Below the pieces are notes generated by a model. It saw only the letters and a list, made by a program, of their open reading frames with translations. It made no database searches and had not been told where the DNA came from. From Acidobacteriota bacterium (GTDB lineage: Bacteria; Acidobacteriota; Vicinamibacteria; Vicinamibacterales; Vicinamibacteraceae): a stretch of 27,246 bases of DNA. Position numbers and translations under genes: made by a program. The DNA is taken from assembly GCA_023418055.1 (NCBI GenBank), contig JAEZDP010000490.1, positions 1-27,246 on the forward strand, written 5' to 3'. Position 1 is the first letter of the stretch. Every line of letters begins with the position of its first letter. This document shows positions 16,859 to 25,485 of this stretch, piece by piece.

Positions 16859-18007
16859 ATGACGGAACACGACGACAGGGATTCAGCAGCGCCGCCGCTC
16901 GAAAGCGGCGCGTCGGGCCGACCGGCGCGCTTCACGCGTGGCGGGCTCGTGGCCCTCGCCATCGCCGCCGCGTTGTTCGTGTGGTTCGCCATCGACCTGC
17001 TGCTGCTGATGTTTGCCGGACTGCTGCTGGCCATCTTCCTCGACACCCTGTCCGACGCCCTGGCCTCCCGCACCCCGCTCGGGCACGGCATGTCGCTGGC
17101 CGTGGTCTGCCTCGTGCTCGTCGTTCTGGCGGTGGGCGCCGGCGCGCTGTTCGCGGGTCAGTTGTCGGAGCAGGCGCGCGCGCTGTCGGAGCGGCTTCCC
17201 GAGGCCGTGCAATCCCTCGGCGATCGGCTCGAACGCCATGAGTGGGGACGCTGGGTGGTGGACCAGGTGGGGGGACCGTCCGACGACCCCGGCGTTGGTG
17301 CGGTCGAGCAGAGTCAGGTGGTGGCCACGGCGACCGATGCCGCGTGGCGGCTGGTGGACGGTCTCGTGGCGGCCGCGATCATCATCTTCGTGGGCGTGTA
17401 TCTCGCGGCCGCGCCCGGCCACTACGTCCGCGGGGCGCTGCGGTTGGTGCCCATCCGGCGACGCGAGCGCATCGGCGAGGTCGTCTATGCCATCGGCTAC
17501 ACCCTGCGGTGGTGGCTGTTCGGGCAACTCCTCGCCATGGTGCTGGTGGGCATGGTGATGGGCGTGGGCCTCGCGATCATCGGCGTGCCCCTGTCGTTCG
17601 GCCTCGGCGTCATCGCCGGGTTGTTCGAGTTCATCCCGACCATCGGACCGATGCTGGCCGTCGCGCCTGCCCTGCTGCTGGCCCTGGTCGATTCACCAGA
17701 GAAAGCCGGGGCGGTGCTGGTGCTCTACAGCATCCTGCAGGTGCTCGAGGGCTACCTGATGACGCCCCTCCTGCAGCAGCGGGTGGTGCATCTGCCGCCC
17801 GTGCTGACCATCGCGGTGCAGGTGCTGTTCGCGTGGCGGCTGGGGCCGATGGGGCTCGTGGTCGCGGTGCCGTTCATGGCGGTCGTGATGGTGGCGGTGC
17901 AGATGCTGTACGTGAAGGACGTGCTCACCGACCGGTTCGAACTGGCTGCCGAACGCGAAGGACGCCGGGAACTGGCCGCCTCCGGACACCTCCAGAGCCT
18001 CACCTGA
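16859..18007 (+). CDS. AI-2E/PerM family transporter
   Basis: A 382-residue polytopic inner-membrane protein of the AI-2E transporter/PerM (TqsA, YdiK) family. Hydrophobic segments: about 29-65, 76-100, 166-187, 220-275 and 290-365. The family-typical stretch LFEFIPTIGPMLAVAPALLLAL (about 260-281), ending the middle membrane group, is present. The charged loop between the early segments (about 101-160, coiled SEQARALSERLPEAVQSLGDRLERH) is also normal for the family. Despite the name, most members' substrates are unknown (ions, lipids or quorum signals have been proposed). The start is uncertain: ATG 16859 (MTEHDD) is used, and an in-frame ATG at 16829 would add ten residues. Separate from the SDR-ROK-SIS run by 66 bases. 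Confidence 0.9.
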   Translation: MTEHDDRDSAAPPLESGASGRPARFTRGGLVALAIAAALFVWFAIDLLLLMFAGLLLAIFLDTLSDALASRTPLGHGMSLAVVCLVLVVLAVGAGALFAGQLSEQARALSERLPEAVQSLGDRLERHEWGRWVVDQVGGPSDDPGVGAVEQSQVVATATDAAWRLVDGLVAAAIIIFVGVYLAAAPGHYVRGALRLVPIRRRERIGEVVYAIGYTLRWWLFGQLLAMVLVGMVMGVGLAIIGVPLSFGLGVIAGLFEFIPTIGPMLAVAPALLLALVDSPEKAGAVLVLYSILQVLEGYLMTPLLQQRVVHLPPVLTIAVQVLFAWRLGPMGLVVAVPFMAVVMVAVQMLYVKDVLTDRFELAAEREGRRELAASGHLQSLT

Positions 18008-18029
18008 GTCGCGTAAGCTGGACCGTGGG

Positions 18030-18042
18030 TGTAAGTCTTACA
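18030..18042. promoter_or_regulatory. TGTAAG-T-CTTACA palindrome, possible operator
   Basis: A perfect 13-base palindrome in the AT-richer gap between the AI-2E gene stop (18007) and the ABC transporter start (18189). Position and symmetry fit a dimeric regulator's operator near the promoter of the exporter-glucan synthase unit. I do not recognise the regulator. Confidence 0.4.
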
Positions 18043-18125
18043 TTCCTACACGGTTCCGCGTGCGTTCATTCTGGCCGCTCGTGCCGCGGTGTGGCGATTC
18101 CAACAGCCGAGGTTGTCGGACCGAC

Positions 18126-18158
18126 GCTGGCGTAATCCTTGCTGAGGTTACGCCCAGC
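18126..18158 (+). promoter_or_regulatory. Leader hairpin upstream of the ABC exporter gene
   Basis: Stem of GCTG/CAGC, GCGTAA/TTACGC and CCT/AGG (13 pairs) with one bulged base on each side and a five-base loop (TGCTG). It ends 30 bases before the exporter ATG. No T-run follows, so it is not a classical terminator. It may shape translation or stability of the leader. The ATG at 18189 itself has a weak ribosome binding site. Confidence 0.5.
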
Positions 18159-18188
18159 AGTGGCAGGATCCCTCCTCCGCTTCCCACT

Positions 18189-20009
18189 ATGGCCGACGAC
18201 ACTCCGAGGTTCTGGCATGGCTGGCGTGAACGCGCCCGCGCCCTCCGAAACATCCCGGCGCTGATGCGCATCGTCTGGGCGTCCGGCCCGTGGGTGGTGT
18301 CGGCCGGCTGGGGCTTCCGCATCCTTGGCGCGCTCGTGCCGATCGCGATGCTGTCGGTCGCCAAGCTCATCTTTGACGCGATCCAGGTCAGCACGAGCGG
18401 CGGGGCGCTGCGGGAGGACTTCTGGTGGCTGGTGGGTCTCGAGTGTGCGCTGGCGGTGGGCGGCAGCGTGATCGGGCGCGTCACCTGGTTCTTCGACGCG
18501 CTCCTGGCCGACCGCTTCACACGGCACGTCAGCGTGCGGGTGATGGAGCACTCGTCGCGGCTCGACCTGACGTCGTACGAGAACGCCGCCTTCCAGGACA
18601 AGCTCGAACGGGCCCGCGCCCAGGCCACCGACCGCATCGCGATGGTGCAAGCCATCAGCACGCTGGCCCAGCAACTCATCGTTGCCACCACGCTGTCACT
18701 CAGCATTCTCTACTTCTCGCCCTGGCTGCTGCTCGCGCTCGTGCTGGCGGTGCTCCCTGCGTTCATCGGCGAGAGCCACTTCGCGTTTCTCGGCTACTCG
18801 CTCAACATCAGCCAGACGCCCATCCGTCGGCAGCTCGACTACCTGCGGGTGCTCGGCGCCAGCAAGGAGTCGGCCAAGGAGCTGAAGCTCTTCGGCTTGT
18901 CCCCCTTCATCACGGGCCAGTACGCCGCGCTGTCCGACACGCTGTACGAACAGAATGTTGCGCTGGCCAAGCGGCGGCTCTGGGCCGGGGCGCTGCTGTC
19001 ACTCATCAGCACCGGCAGCTACTATGGCGCGTACGCCTTCGTGATCTATCGCACCGTGACCGGCGAACTCACGTGGGGTACGCTGCAGTTCCTGGCCGGC
19101 AGCATCGCGGGCGCCAGCTCGAGCATTCAGAACATCTTTTCCACGTTCGCCACGATCGCCGACCAGTCGCTGTTTCTCACGGACCTGGTCGAGTTCTTCA
19201 AGGCCCGTCCGACCATCGAGTCGAAGGCCTCGGCCATTCCGGCACCGCGGCCCATCAGGGATGGCTTCGTGTTCGAGGACGTCACGTTTGCCTATCCGGG
19301 GCGCGACCGCCCCGTGCTGCAGCATCTCGATTTCCGCATCTCCTGCGGTGAACGGGTGGCGCTCGTCGGAGAGAACGGTCAGGGCAAGACGACGCTGGTG
19401 AAACTCATCACGCGTCTCTACGATCCGACCGGCGGGCGTATCCTGCTCGATGGCGTCGACCTGCGCGACTACGACCTCGACGATCTGCACAGGATCGTCG
19501 GCGTCATCTTTCAGGACTTCGTACGGTACGAGATGACGGCACGCCACAACATCGCGGTCGGTCGTCTCGACGCCGAGCAGGATCTGGCGAGCATCGAACT
19601 CGCGGCGCGCAAGAGCCTGGCCGACGAGGTCATCGGGCGCCTGCCGAGGCGTTACGACCAGTTGCTCGGACGGCGCTTCGAGGGCGGGCTCGATCTGTCT
19701 GGCGGCGAGTGGCAGAAGCTCGCGCTGGCCCGCGCCTACCTGCGCGACGCGCAGCTGCTCATCCTCGACGAACCCACCGCCGCCCTCGACGTCCGCGCCG
19801 AGGCCGAGGTGTTCGAGCGGTTCGCCGAGCTCACCGCAGGCAAGATGGCGCTGCTCATCTCGCACCGGTTCTCGACCGTCCGCATGGCCGATCGCATCGT
19901 CGTGCTGTCGGGCGGCCGGATCACCGAAGACGGCGCACATTCGGAGCTGATGGCACTCGGCGGTCACTACGCCGAGATGTTCGAAATGCAAGCGGCGAAT
20001 TACCGCTGA
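18189..20009 (+). CDS. ABC exporter, fused membrane and ATPase domains
   Basis: A 606-residue half-transporter (type IV fold). The N-terminal membrane domain spans about 30-330 with helices near 35-60, 78-98, 163-195 and 265-300. The ATPase domain is at about 360-600: Walker A GENGQGKTT at 394-402 (K400), signature LSGGEWQK at 503-510, Walker B LLILDEP with D527 and E528, and the switch histidine H559. All motifs are intact. It should work as a dimer exporting lipids, polysaccharides or peptides. Its TGA overlaps the next gene's ATG by one base (TGATG), so it is coupled to the glucan synthase-like gene; by analogy with NdvA/Cgt it may export a glucan, which is inference. Reading back to 18060 would add a non-conserved leader, so ATG 18189 is used. 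Confidence 0.92.
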   Translation: MADDTPRFWHGWRERARALRNIPALMRIVWASGPWVVSAGWGFRILGALVPIAMLSVAKLIFDAIQVSTSGGALREDFWWLVGLECALAVGGSVIGRVTWFFDALLADRFTRHVSVRVMEHSSRLDLTSYENAAFQDKLERARAQATDRIAMVQAISTLAQQLIVATTLSLSILYFSPWLLLALVLAVLPAFIGESHFAFLGYSLNISQTPIRRQLDYLRVLGASKESAKELKLFGLSPFITGQYAALSDTLYEQNVALAKRRLWAGALLSLISTGSYYGAYAFVIYRTVTGELTWGTLQFLAGSIAGASSSIQNIFSTFATIADQSLFLTDLVEFFKARPTIESKASAIPAPRPIRDGFVFEDVTFAYPGRDRPVLQHLDFRISCGERVALVGENGQGKTTLVKLITRLYDPTGGRILLDGVDLRDYDLDDLHRIVGVIFQDFVRYEMTARHNIAVGRLDAEQDLASIELAARKSLADEVIGRLPRRYDQLLGRRFEGGLDLSGGEWQKLALARAYLRDAQLLILDEPTAALDVRAEAEVFERFAELTAGKMALLISHRFSTVRMADRIVVLSGGRITEDGAHSELMALGGHYAEMFEMQAANYR

Positions 20010-23000
20010 TGGACCGGAGTACGACCCCGATGGACATGTCTCACGCCGACCTCGACCCGCGCCTGGCGATCCGAGTGCCCGACCACGCCCAGCGACCGCC
20101 GGTGTCGCCTGAGGAGCGTCCGCGCGCCGAGGTGATGGGCCTCTTCAGGGCGGCGGGACGCATGGCCGCCAACACGTTGCCTTCGGCGGTCATCAACCGC
20201 ACGCCCGCCCGGGCGCTTCGTCAGCAGACCACCCGCCTGCGGGCAGACCTGCAGGCGTTGCTCGAGCACCCGTCTGACGCGCCCGACTTCAAGTGGCTCA
20301 TCGAGAACAACAGGCTCGTGGCCTCTGCCGAGCGCGAAGCGCGAGACTTCGTCTGGACGTCGGCCGAAGCGCCCGCCGTGGCCACGACCACCGGCACTCG
20401 TCCGCGCGTCAGCGTCCTGGCCGAGGCCTATCTCGACGAGGCAGGCCAGCGTTTCGACGATGCGACGTTCACGGCGTTCCTGCACGGCGTGCAGGAGACG
20501 CACGACCTCGAGCTTGGTGAACTCTGGGCCTCGCGGCCGGCGTTGATGCTTGCGCTGCTCGAACGGGTGGTGGTGTCGGCGCGAGCCGACGCGACGCTGC
20601 TGCCGCATCTCATCTCCAGCATCCGGCTGGTCGGCGATGCCAACTGGGTGGAACTCTTCACGGCCGTCAGCCTCGTCGATCGCGTGCTGGCGCGCGATCC
20701 CGTCCATGCCTACGCCGAGATGGACGAAGCCAGTCGCGACGCCTACCGGCACGTGGTGTCGTACCTGGCGAAGCACTCCACGCGAAGCGAGCGACAGGTC
20801 GCCGAGGCCGCCGTCGAACTCGCCGCCTCCGTGGCGCCGTACGCGCAGCATTCGGGTGATGTTGCCGCCACGCGTCGCGCCCACGTCGGCTACTACCTCG
20901 TGGATGCCGGTCTCGAGACGCTGAAGGCGCAGATCGTGTTCCGCGCGCCCTGGCTGCATCGCGTGCGCGACGTCATGACGCAGCACCCGACGCTCACCTA
21001 CCTCGGCGGCGTCTCGGTGGTCACCTTCGGCATCGTCGTGCTGATGCTGAGCGGCGTCGAACTGCCGACGACGGCGGTGGTGGCCTTCTTCCTGTTGCTG
21101 CTGCCCTCCACGCAGGCTGCGGTCGAGCTGATCAACGCGCTGGTGCCGGGCATCGCGCGCCCGCGCGCGCTGCCGAAGCTCGATTTCGAGGAGGGCATTC
21201 CCGACGACTGCACCACGATGGTGGCCGTGCCGACCCTGCTGCTGAACGAGCGGCACGTGCACGAACTGGTGATGGATCTCGAGATCCGCTACCTGGCCAA
21301 CAAGGACCCGCAGCTGCTCTTCGCACTGCTCACCGATTCGGTGGACGCCGACGCGGAACACGACGTGCACCACGACCCGCTGGTGCCTCTGGCCGTGTCG
21401 CTCATCGAGCACCTGAACCGGCGGTACGGTGCGGACGGCCGGACGCCGTTCTACCTGCTGCACCGCCATCGTGTGTACAACCCGTCCGAGCGTCGCTGGA
21501 TGGGCTGGGAGCGCAAACGTGGCAAGCTGCTCGACTTGAACAAGCTTCTGCGGGCGAAGTTCGACGCCTTCCCCGTGAAGGTGGGCAACCTCGACCTGCT
21601 GCCGCGCGTGCGGTACGTCATCACGCTCGACTCGGACACGCAGTTGCCGCGCGACTCGGCGCGGCGTCTGGTCGGCACGATCGCGCACCCGCTCAATCGC
21701 GCGGTCGTGGACCCAGAGACCAGGCGTGTGGTCGAAGGCTACGGCATCCTGCAGCCGCGCATCGGCATCAGCACGCAGTCGGCGTCGCGCAGCTGGCTGG
21801 CGAGCCTGCTGTCGGGGCAGACCGGCTTCGACATCTACACGCGGGCCATCTCCGACGCCTACCAGGACCTCTTTGGCGAGGGCAGCTTCACCGGCAAGGG
21901 CATCTACGACGTGGACGCGTTCAGGACGACCCTCGAGCGGCGGTTCCCCGAGAACACGCTGCTCAGCCACGACCTGATCGAGGGGATCTTCGCCAGGGCG
22001 GCGCTCGTGTCGGACGTCGTGCTGATTGACGACTACCCGACGCACTTCAGCGCGTACACCCGGCGCAAGCACCGGTGGATGCGTGGCGACTGGCAGATCC
22101 TGCGCTGGCTGATGCCGCGGGTGCCCGACTACAAGCACCGTCTGATTCAGAACTCCATCAGCACCATCTCGCGCTGGAAGATTCTCGACAACCTCCGCCG
22201 CAGCCTGTTCGAGCCGGCCACGTTGCTGCTGTTGCTGGCGGGGTGGTTCGTCTTTCCGCAGCAGGCGGCGCTGTGGACGCTGCTCACCGTCGTGATGCTG
22301 CTGCTGCCGGCGTACGCGTCGCTGCTCGTGTCACTGACACGGGCCCCGTGGGGGCGCGCCGGCTTCAGCCTGTGGCTGGCCGACACGATGCGCACCTTCG
22401 GCCGCCAGCACCTGATGGCGCTGCTCAACCTGACCTTCCTGCTGCACGATGCGCTCGTGGCCATCGACGCCATCGTCCGGTCGCTCGCACGTGTGTTCGT
22501 CACGCGGCAGCGCCTGCTCGAGTGGGAGACGGCCGCGGAGGCACGCGAGGCCACCGGCCAGAAGCGCGCCGCCGACCTGTACCTGGATGCGCTGCCCATC
22601 GTCGCCGCATCGATCCTGCTGGTGCTGGGGGTCGCGCGAGGGCCGGCCTTCCTCTTGGCGGTGCCTGTCATCGCGTTGTGGATCATCGCGGGGCCGCTCG
22701 CGATGTGGCTGAGCCGTGCGCCCCGGGTGAAGGCGCTGACGGTGGAAGGAGCCGACGGACTGTGGCTGCGCGGCCATGCGCTGCGCATGTGGCGGTTCTT
22801 CCGCGAGTACGCCACCGACGCGCGCCACGGCCTCATCCCCGACAACGTCACGGAGGACGGCGTCATTGCCGAGCGGCTCTCGCCGACCAACCTCGGGTTC
22901 CTCCTGAATGCGAGAATCGCGGCGGTGCACCTGGGCTACCTGACGGTGCCCGAGTTCGCGCGTGAGACCCGGCGCACGCTCGAGACGTGGGGGCGCCTGC

Positions 23001-24301
23001 CGGTGGCGCGTGGACACCTGTTGAACTGGTGCGCCACAGACACCTGCCAGGCGCTCGACCCACAGTTCGTCTCGACGGTGGACAGCGGCAACCTGGCTGC
23101 CTGCCTCTGGACGCTGAAGCAGTCGGCCCTCGCCTTCGCCCGAAAGGCACCCGAGCCGACCGTGCTCTGGGACGGCATCCGCGACCTCGCGCGCGTGCTC
23201 GGCAGCTTCGACGCCCCGGCCGCAAGGGCCCTGGCGGGCCGCATCCTGCGCGTCGACGAACCAGGCGACGCGATGCTGCCCGAACTCGAGGACCTCGCCC
23301 GGCACCTTGCCTCCGAGGCTCACCTCACGCCCACCGCCGCCACCGGTCAGGAGGACGACGTCGCGTGGTGGGCCGACGAACTGGCCGCCCGTCTCGAGCA
23401 GTTGCGGCTGTGGCTGGCCTACGGCGACACTGCTGCGCTGCGGCACGACCTCGAAGGCATCGCCATGTGGGCCGACAAGCTCGTCGCCGACATGGACTTC
23501 AGGTTCCTGTACCACCCGCGCAAGAAGACGCTGACGGTCGGCTACGACAGCGCCAGCGGCGTGCTCGAGGCCTCCACGTACGACCTGTTGGCCTCGGAAG
23601 CGCGCATCGCGGCGTTTGTCGCCATTGCCAAGGGCGACGCACCACAGGACAGCTGGTTCCATCTCGGCCGCACCCACGTCGTCAAGAGCGGCGAGCGCGT
23701 GTTGTCGTCGTGGACCGGCACCATGTTCGAGTACCTGATGCCCGCCCTGTGGATGCGCCACTTCCCGAACACGCTGATGTACGACAGCATGCGCGCCATC
23801 GTCCGCCTGCAGCAGAAGTACACGCGCTGGCGGAAGTTGCCCTGGGGCATCTCCGAGTCGGCCTACGTGGGGGTCGATCCGTCCCAGTACGGCTATTCGG
23901 CCTTCGGCCTGCCCGAGGTCGCGCTCAAGCGGCTCGACCCGGCGCAGCTGGTCATCTCACCGTACTCCTCGTTCCTGGCCCTGCTCGTGGATCCGGTGGC
24001 GGCCGTGGCAAACCTTCGCGACATCGAAGCGCGCGGGTGGACTGGCCGGTACGGCTTGTACGAGGCTGCCGACTGCACGAGCGGTGAGCCCGTCCCCGTG
24101 CGGTCGTGGATGGCGCACCACCTGGGCATGAGCCTCCTGGCGGTGTGCAACCTGCTATGCGACGGCGTGCTGCAGCGCGACTTCCACGCCGAGCCGCAGG
24201 TGCTGGCCACCGAGTTGCTGCTGCACGAGCGCGTGCCTCCGAAGGCCGTAGCCGAGGCCGACGAGTGGCTGGTCACCGAACCGGCCACGCACACGGGCTG
24301 A
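20009..24301 (+). CDS. Cyclic beta-1,2-glucan synthase-like protein (GT84 plus glycoamylase/GH189-like), no GH94 part
   Basis: A 1430-residue membrane protein matching the N-terminal half of NdvB/Cgs (about 2,800 aa). Two helices lie at about 328-378. A GT84 processive glycosyltransferase domain spans about 400-700, with DSD at 541-543 (LDSDTQLP) and RRKHRWMRGDW at 685-695, the (Q/R)xxRW motif. Membrane helices follow at about 732-778 and 860-902. A glycoamylase-type domain (PF10091; the cyclising GH189 region in known synthases) spans about 920-1420, with LSPTNLGFLLNARIA, YDLLASEARIAAF, SWTGTMFEYLMP, ISESAY and YGLYEAAD. The protein stops there, before the GH94 phosphorylase region. The start at 20009 overlaps the exporter stop; ATG 20030, with GGAG upstream, is an alternative. 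Confidence 0.9.
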   Translation: MDRSTTPMDMSHADLDPRLAIRVPDHAQRPPVSPEERPRAEVMGLFRAAGRMAANTLPSAVINRTPARALRQQTTRLRADLQALLEHPSDAPDFKWLIENNRLVASAEREARDFVWTSAEAPAVATTTGTRPRVSVLAEAYLDEAGQRFDDATFTAFLHGVQETHDLELGELWASRPALMLALLERVVVSARADATLLPHLISSIRLVGDANWVELFTAVSLVDRVLARDPVHAYAEMDEASRDAYRHVVSYLAKHSTRSERQVAEAAVELAASVAPYAQHSGDVAATRRAHVGYYLVDAGLETLKAQIVFRAPWLHRVRDVMTQHPTLTYLGGVSVVTFGIVVLMLSGVELPTTAVVAFFLLLLPSTQAAVELINALVPGIARPRALPKLDFEEGIPDDCTTMVAVPTLLLNERHVHELVMDLEIRYLANKDPQLLFALLTDSVDADAEHDVHHDPLVPLAVSLIEHLNRRYGADGRTPFYLLHRHRVYNPSERRWMGWERKRGKLLDLNKLLRAKFDAFPVKVGNLDLLPRVRYVITLDSDTQLPRDSARRLVGTIAHPLNRAVVDPETRRVVEGYGILQPRIGISTQSASRSWLASLLSGQTGFDIYTRAISDAYQDLFGEGSFTGKGIYDVDAFRTTLERRFPENTLLSHDLIEGIFARAALVSDVVLIDDYPTHFSAYTRRKHRWMRGDWQILRWLMPRVPDYKHRLIQNSISTISRWKILDNLRRSLFEPATLLLLLAGWFVFPQQAALWTLLTVVMLLLPAYASLLVSLTRAPWGRAGFSLWLADTMRTFGRQHLMALLNLTFLLHDALVAIDAIVRSLARVFVTRQRLLEWETAAEAREATGQKRAADLYLDALPIVAASILLVLGVARGPAFLLAVPVIALWIIAGPLAMWLSRAPRVKALTVEGADGLWLRGHALRMWRFFREYATDARHGLIPDNVTEDGVIAERLSPTNLGFLLNARIAAVHLGYLTVPEFARETRRTLETWGRLPVARGHLLNWCATDTCQALDPQFVSTVDSGNLAACLWTLKQSALAFARKAPEPTVLWDGIRDLARVLGSFDAPAARALAGRILRVDEPGDAMLPELEDLARHLASEAHLTPTAATGQEDDVAWWADELAARLEQLRLWLAYGDTAALRHDLEGIAMWADKLVADMDFRFLYHPRKKTLTVGYDSASGVLEASTYDLLASEARIAAFVAIAKGDAPQDSWFHLGRTHVVKSGERVLSSWTGTMFEYLMPALWMRHFPNTLMYDSMRAIVRLQQKYTRWRKLPWGISESAYVGVDPSQYGYSAFGLPEVALKRLDPAQLVISPYSSFLALLVDPVAAVANLRDIEARGWTGRYGLYEAADCTSGEPVPVRSWMAHHLGMSLLAVCNLLCDGVLQRDFHAEPQVLATELLLHERVPPKAVAEADEWLVTEPATHTG

Positions 24302-24302
24302 C

Positions 24303-25010
24303 GTGTTCGCGCATGGCTCACGGAATCGCCTGACCGATAGGGACCTCGGCCGTTTCGACGCGGGCACGCTGTTCGGGCGCGTGGCGCGGGCCGTGTGCGG
24401 CGCGGGCTGTGTACCGCGCAAGGAGTTGTACGAGGCGTGGGAGGTGGCCCGTCGCTGCCGGCGGCTGTTCCGCGGGGGCCGGGTCGTGGATGTCGGCGCG
24501 GGGCATGGCCTGCTCGCGCACCTGATGCTGTTGCTCGACGACACGTCGCCGGTGGCGCTGGCCGTGGACTCGCAACGTCCGGCGTCGGCCGCACGCGTTC
24601 ACACCGCCTTACTCGACACCTGGCCTCGCCTGGCTGCCCGTATCCGCTGGATCGACGAGCCGTTTGCCGACGTCGCCCTGCTGCCCGGCGACGTCGTGGT
24701 CTCGAGCCACGGCTGCGGTGCCCTGACAGACGACATCCTGCGGCGGGCCGTCGAGGTGCGGGCCGACGTCGCCGTGCTGCCGTGCTGTCACGACGCCGAG
24801 ACGTGTGATGCGGGCCCGCTGAAAGGCTGGCTCGACCTGGCCACGGCGGTCGACGTGCGGCGCGCGTGGCGCCTCGAACAGGCCGGCTATCGCGTGTGGA
24901 CGCAGGCCATCCCCGCCGACATCACGCCGCGGCATCGGCTGCTGCTCGGCCGACCCGCGGAGCGGGTGCGGGGGCCTGACGGCCCTGGCCTCACAACAGC
25001 GCCGCGGTGA
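24303..25010 (+). CDS. METTL25-like (Methyltransf_32) SAM methyltransferase
   Basis: A 235-residue protein with a SAM motif VVDVGAGHGLLAH at 61-73, AVDSQRP at 87-93, SSHGCGALTDDIL at 134-146 and VLPCCHD at 158-164. The HGCG...D and (P)CCH pattern is that of the Methyltransf_32/METTL25-type methyltransferases, whose bacterial members are mostly uncharacterised. It begins at a GTG one base after the glucan synthase stop with no clear ribosome binding site, which suggests translational coupling. Its link to glucan production is unknown. The last 20 bases overlap the opposite-strand ogt gene. Confidence 0.8.
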   Translation: MFAHGSRNRLTDRDLGRFDAGTLFGRVARAVCGAGCVPRKELYEAWEVARRCRRLFRGGRVVDVGAGHGLLAHLMLLLDDTSPVALAVDSQRPASAARVHTALLDTWPRLAARIRWIDEPFADVALLPGDVVVSSHGCGALTDDILRRAVEVRADVAVLPCCHDAETCDAGPLKGWLDLATAVDVRRAWRLEQAGYRVWTQAIPADITPRHRLLLGRPAERVRGPDGPGLTTAPR

Positions 25011-25485
25011 GGGCCCCTTCGAGTTCCAGCAGGAAGCGCTTTGTCGGCAACCCGCCGCCAAACCCCGTGAGCGAGCCGTTCGCGCCAATCACCCGGTGGC
25101 ACGGCAGGACGATGGGCAGGGGATTGCGGCCGTTGGCGGCGCCCACCGCGCGTGACGCCGCCGGACGGCCCACGCGTCGTGCCAGTTCGGCATAGCTGAT
25201 CGTGTGGCCGTAGGGGATGCCTACCAGGGCACGCCAGACCGCCTGCTGAAACGCGGTCCCCGCAGGCGACAGCGGCAGATCGAAGGTCTGCCTGGTGCCC
25301 CCGAAGTACTCCGCGAGTTGTGCCCGAGCCGCGTCGATGAAGGCATGGGAGCCCGCCTGCCAGGTGTGATCCCGGGTCACCGGATGCTGCGCCGCGTGAA
25401 ACTCGATCGCGTGGAGCCCGGCATCGGAGGCCGCGATCAACAGCGGTCCTACCGGACTGTCGACATGCTGGTAGTGGATCGTCAT
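24991..25485 (-). CDS. ogt: Methylated-DNA--protein-cysteine methyltransferase
   Basis: A 164-residue O6-alkylguanine repair protein. The acceptor is C129 in LPIVLPCHRVIG; the DNA-binding helix AFQQAVWRALVGIPYGHTISYAELA (78-102) and the arginine-finger segment SRAVGAANGRNP at 111-122 are present. It removes methyl from O6-methylguanine in a suicide reaction. The ATG at 25483-25485 overlaps the stop of the Ada-AlkA gene as ATGA, with AAAGG upstream, so both are one unit. The gene's 3' end overlaps the convergent methyltransferase by 20 bases. Confidence 0.96.
   Translation of the reverse strand: MTIHYQHVDSPVGPLLIAASDAGLHAIEFHAAQHPVTRDHTWQAGSHAFIDAARAQLAEYFGGTRQTFDLPLSPAGTAFQQAVWRALVGIPYGHTISYAELARRVGRPAASRAVGAANGRNPLPIVLPCHRVIGANGSLTGFGGGLPTKRFLLELEGALTAALL

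Noticed and set aside
20000..22138. 712-codon minus-strand frame opposite the glucan synthase gene
   Set aside because: Composition is typical of antisense GC-rich frames (His/Arg/Val-rich) and the plus strand has clear GT84 motifs throughout.
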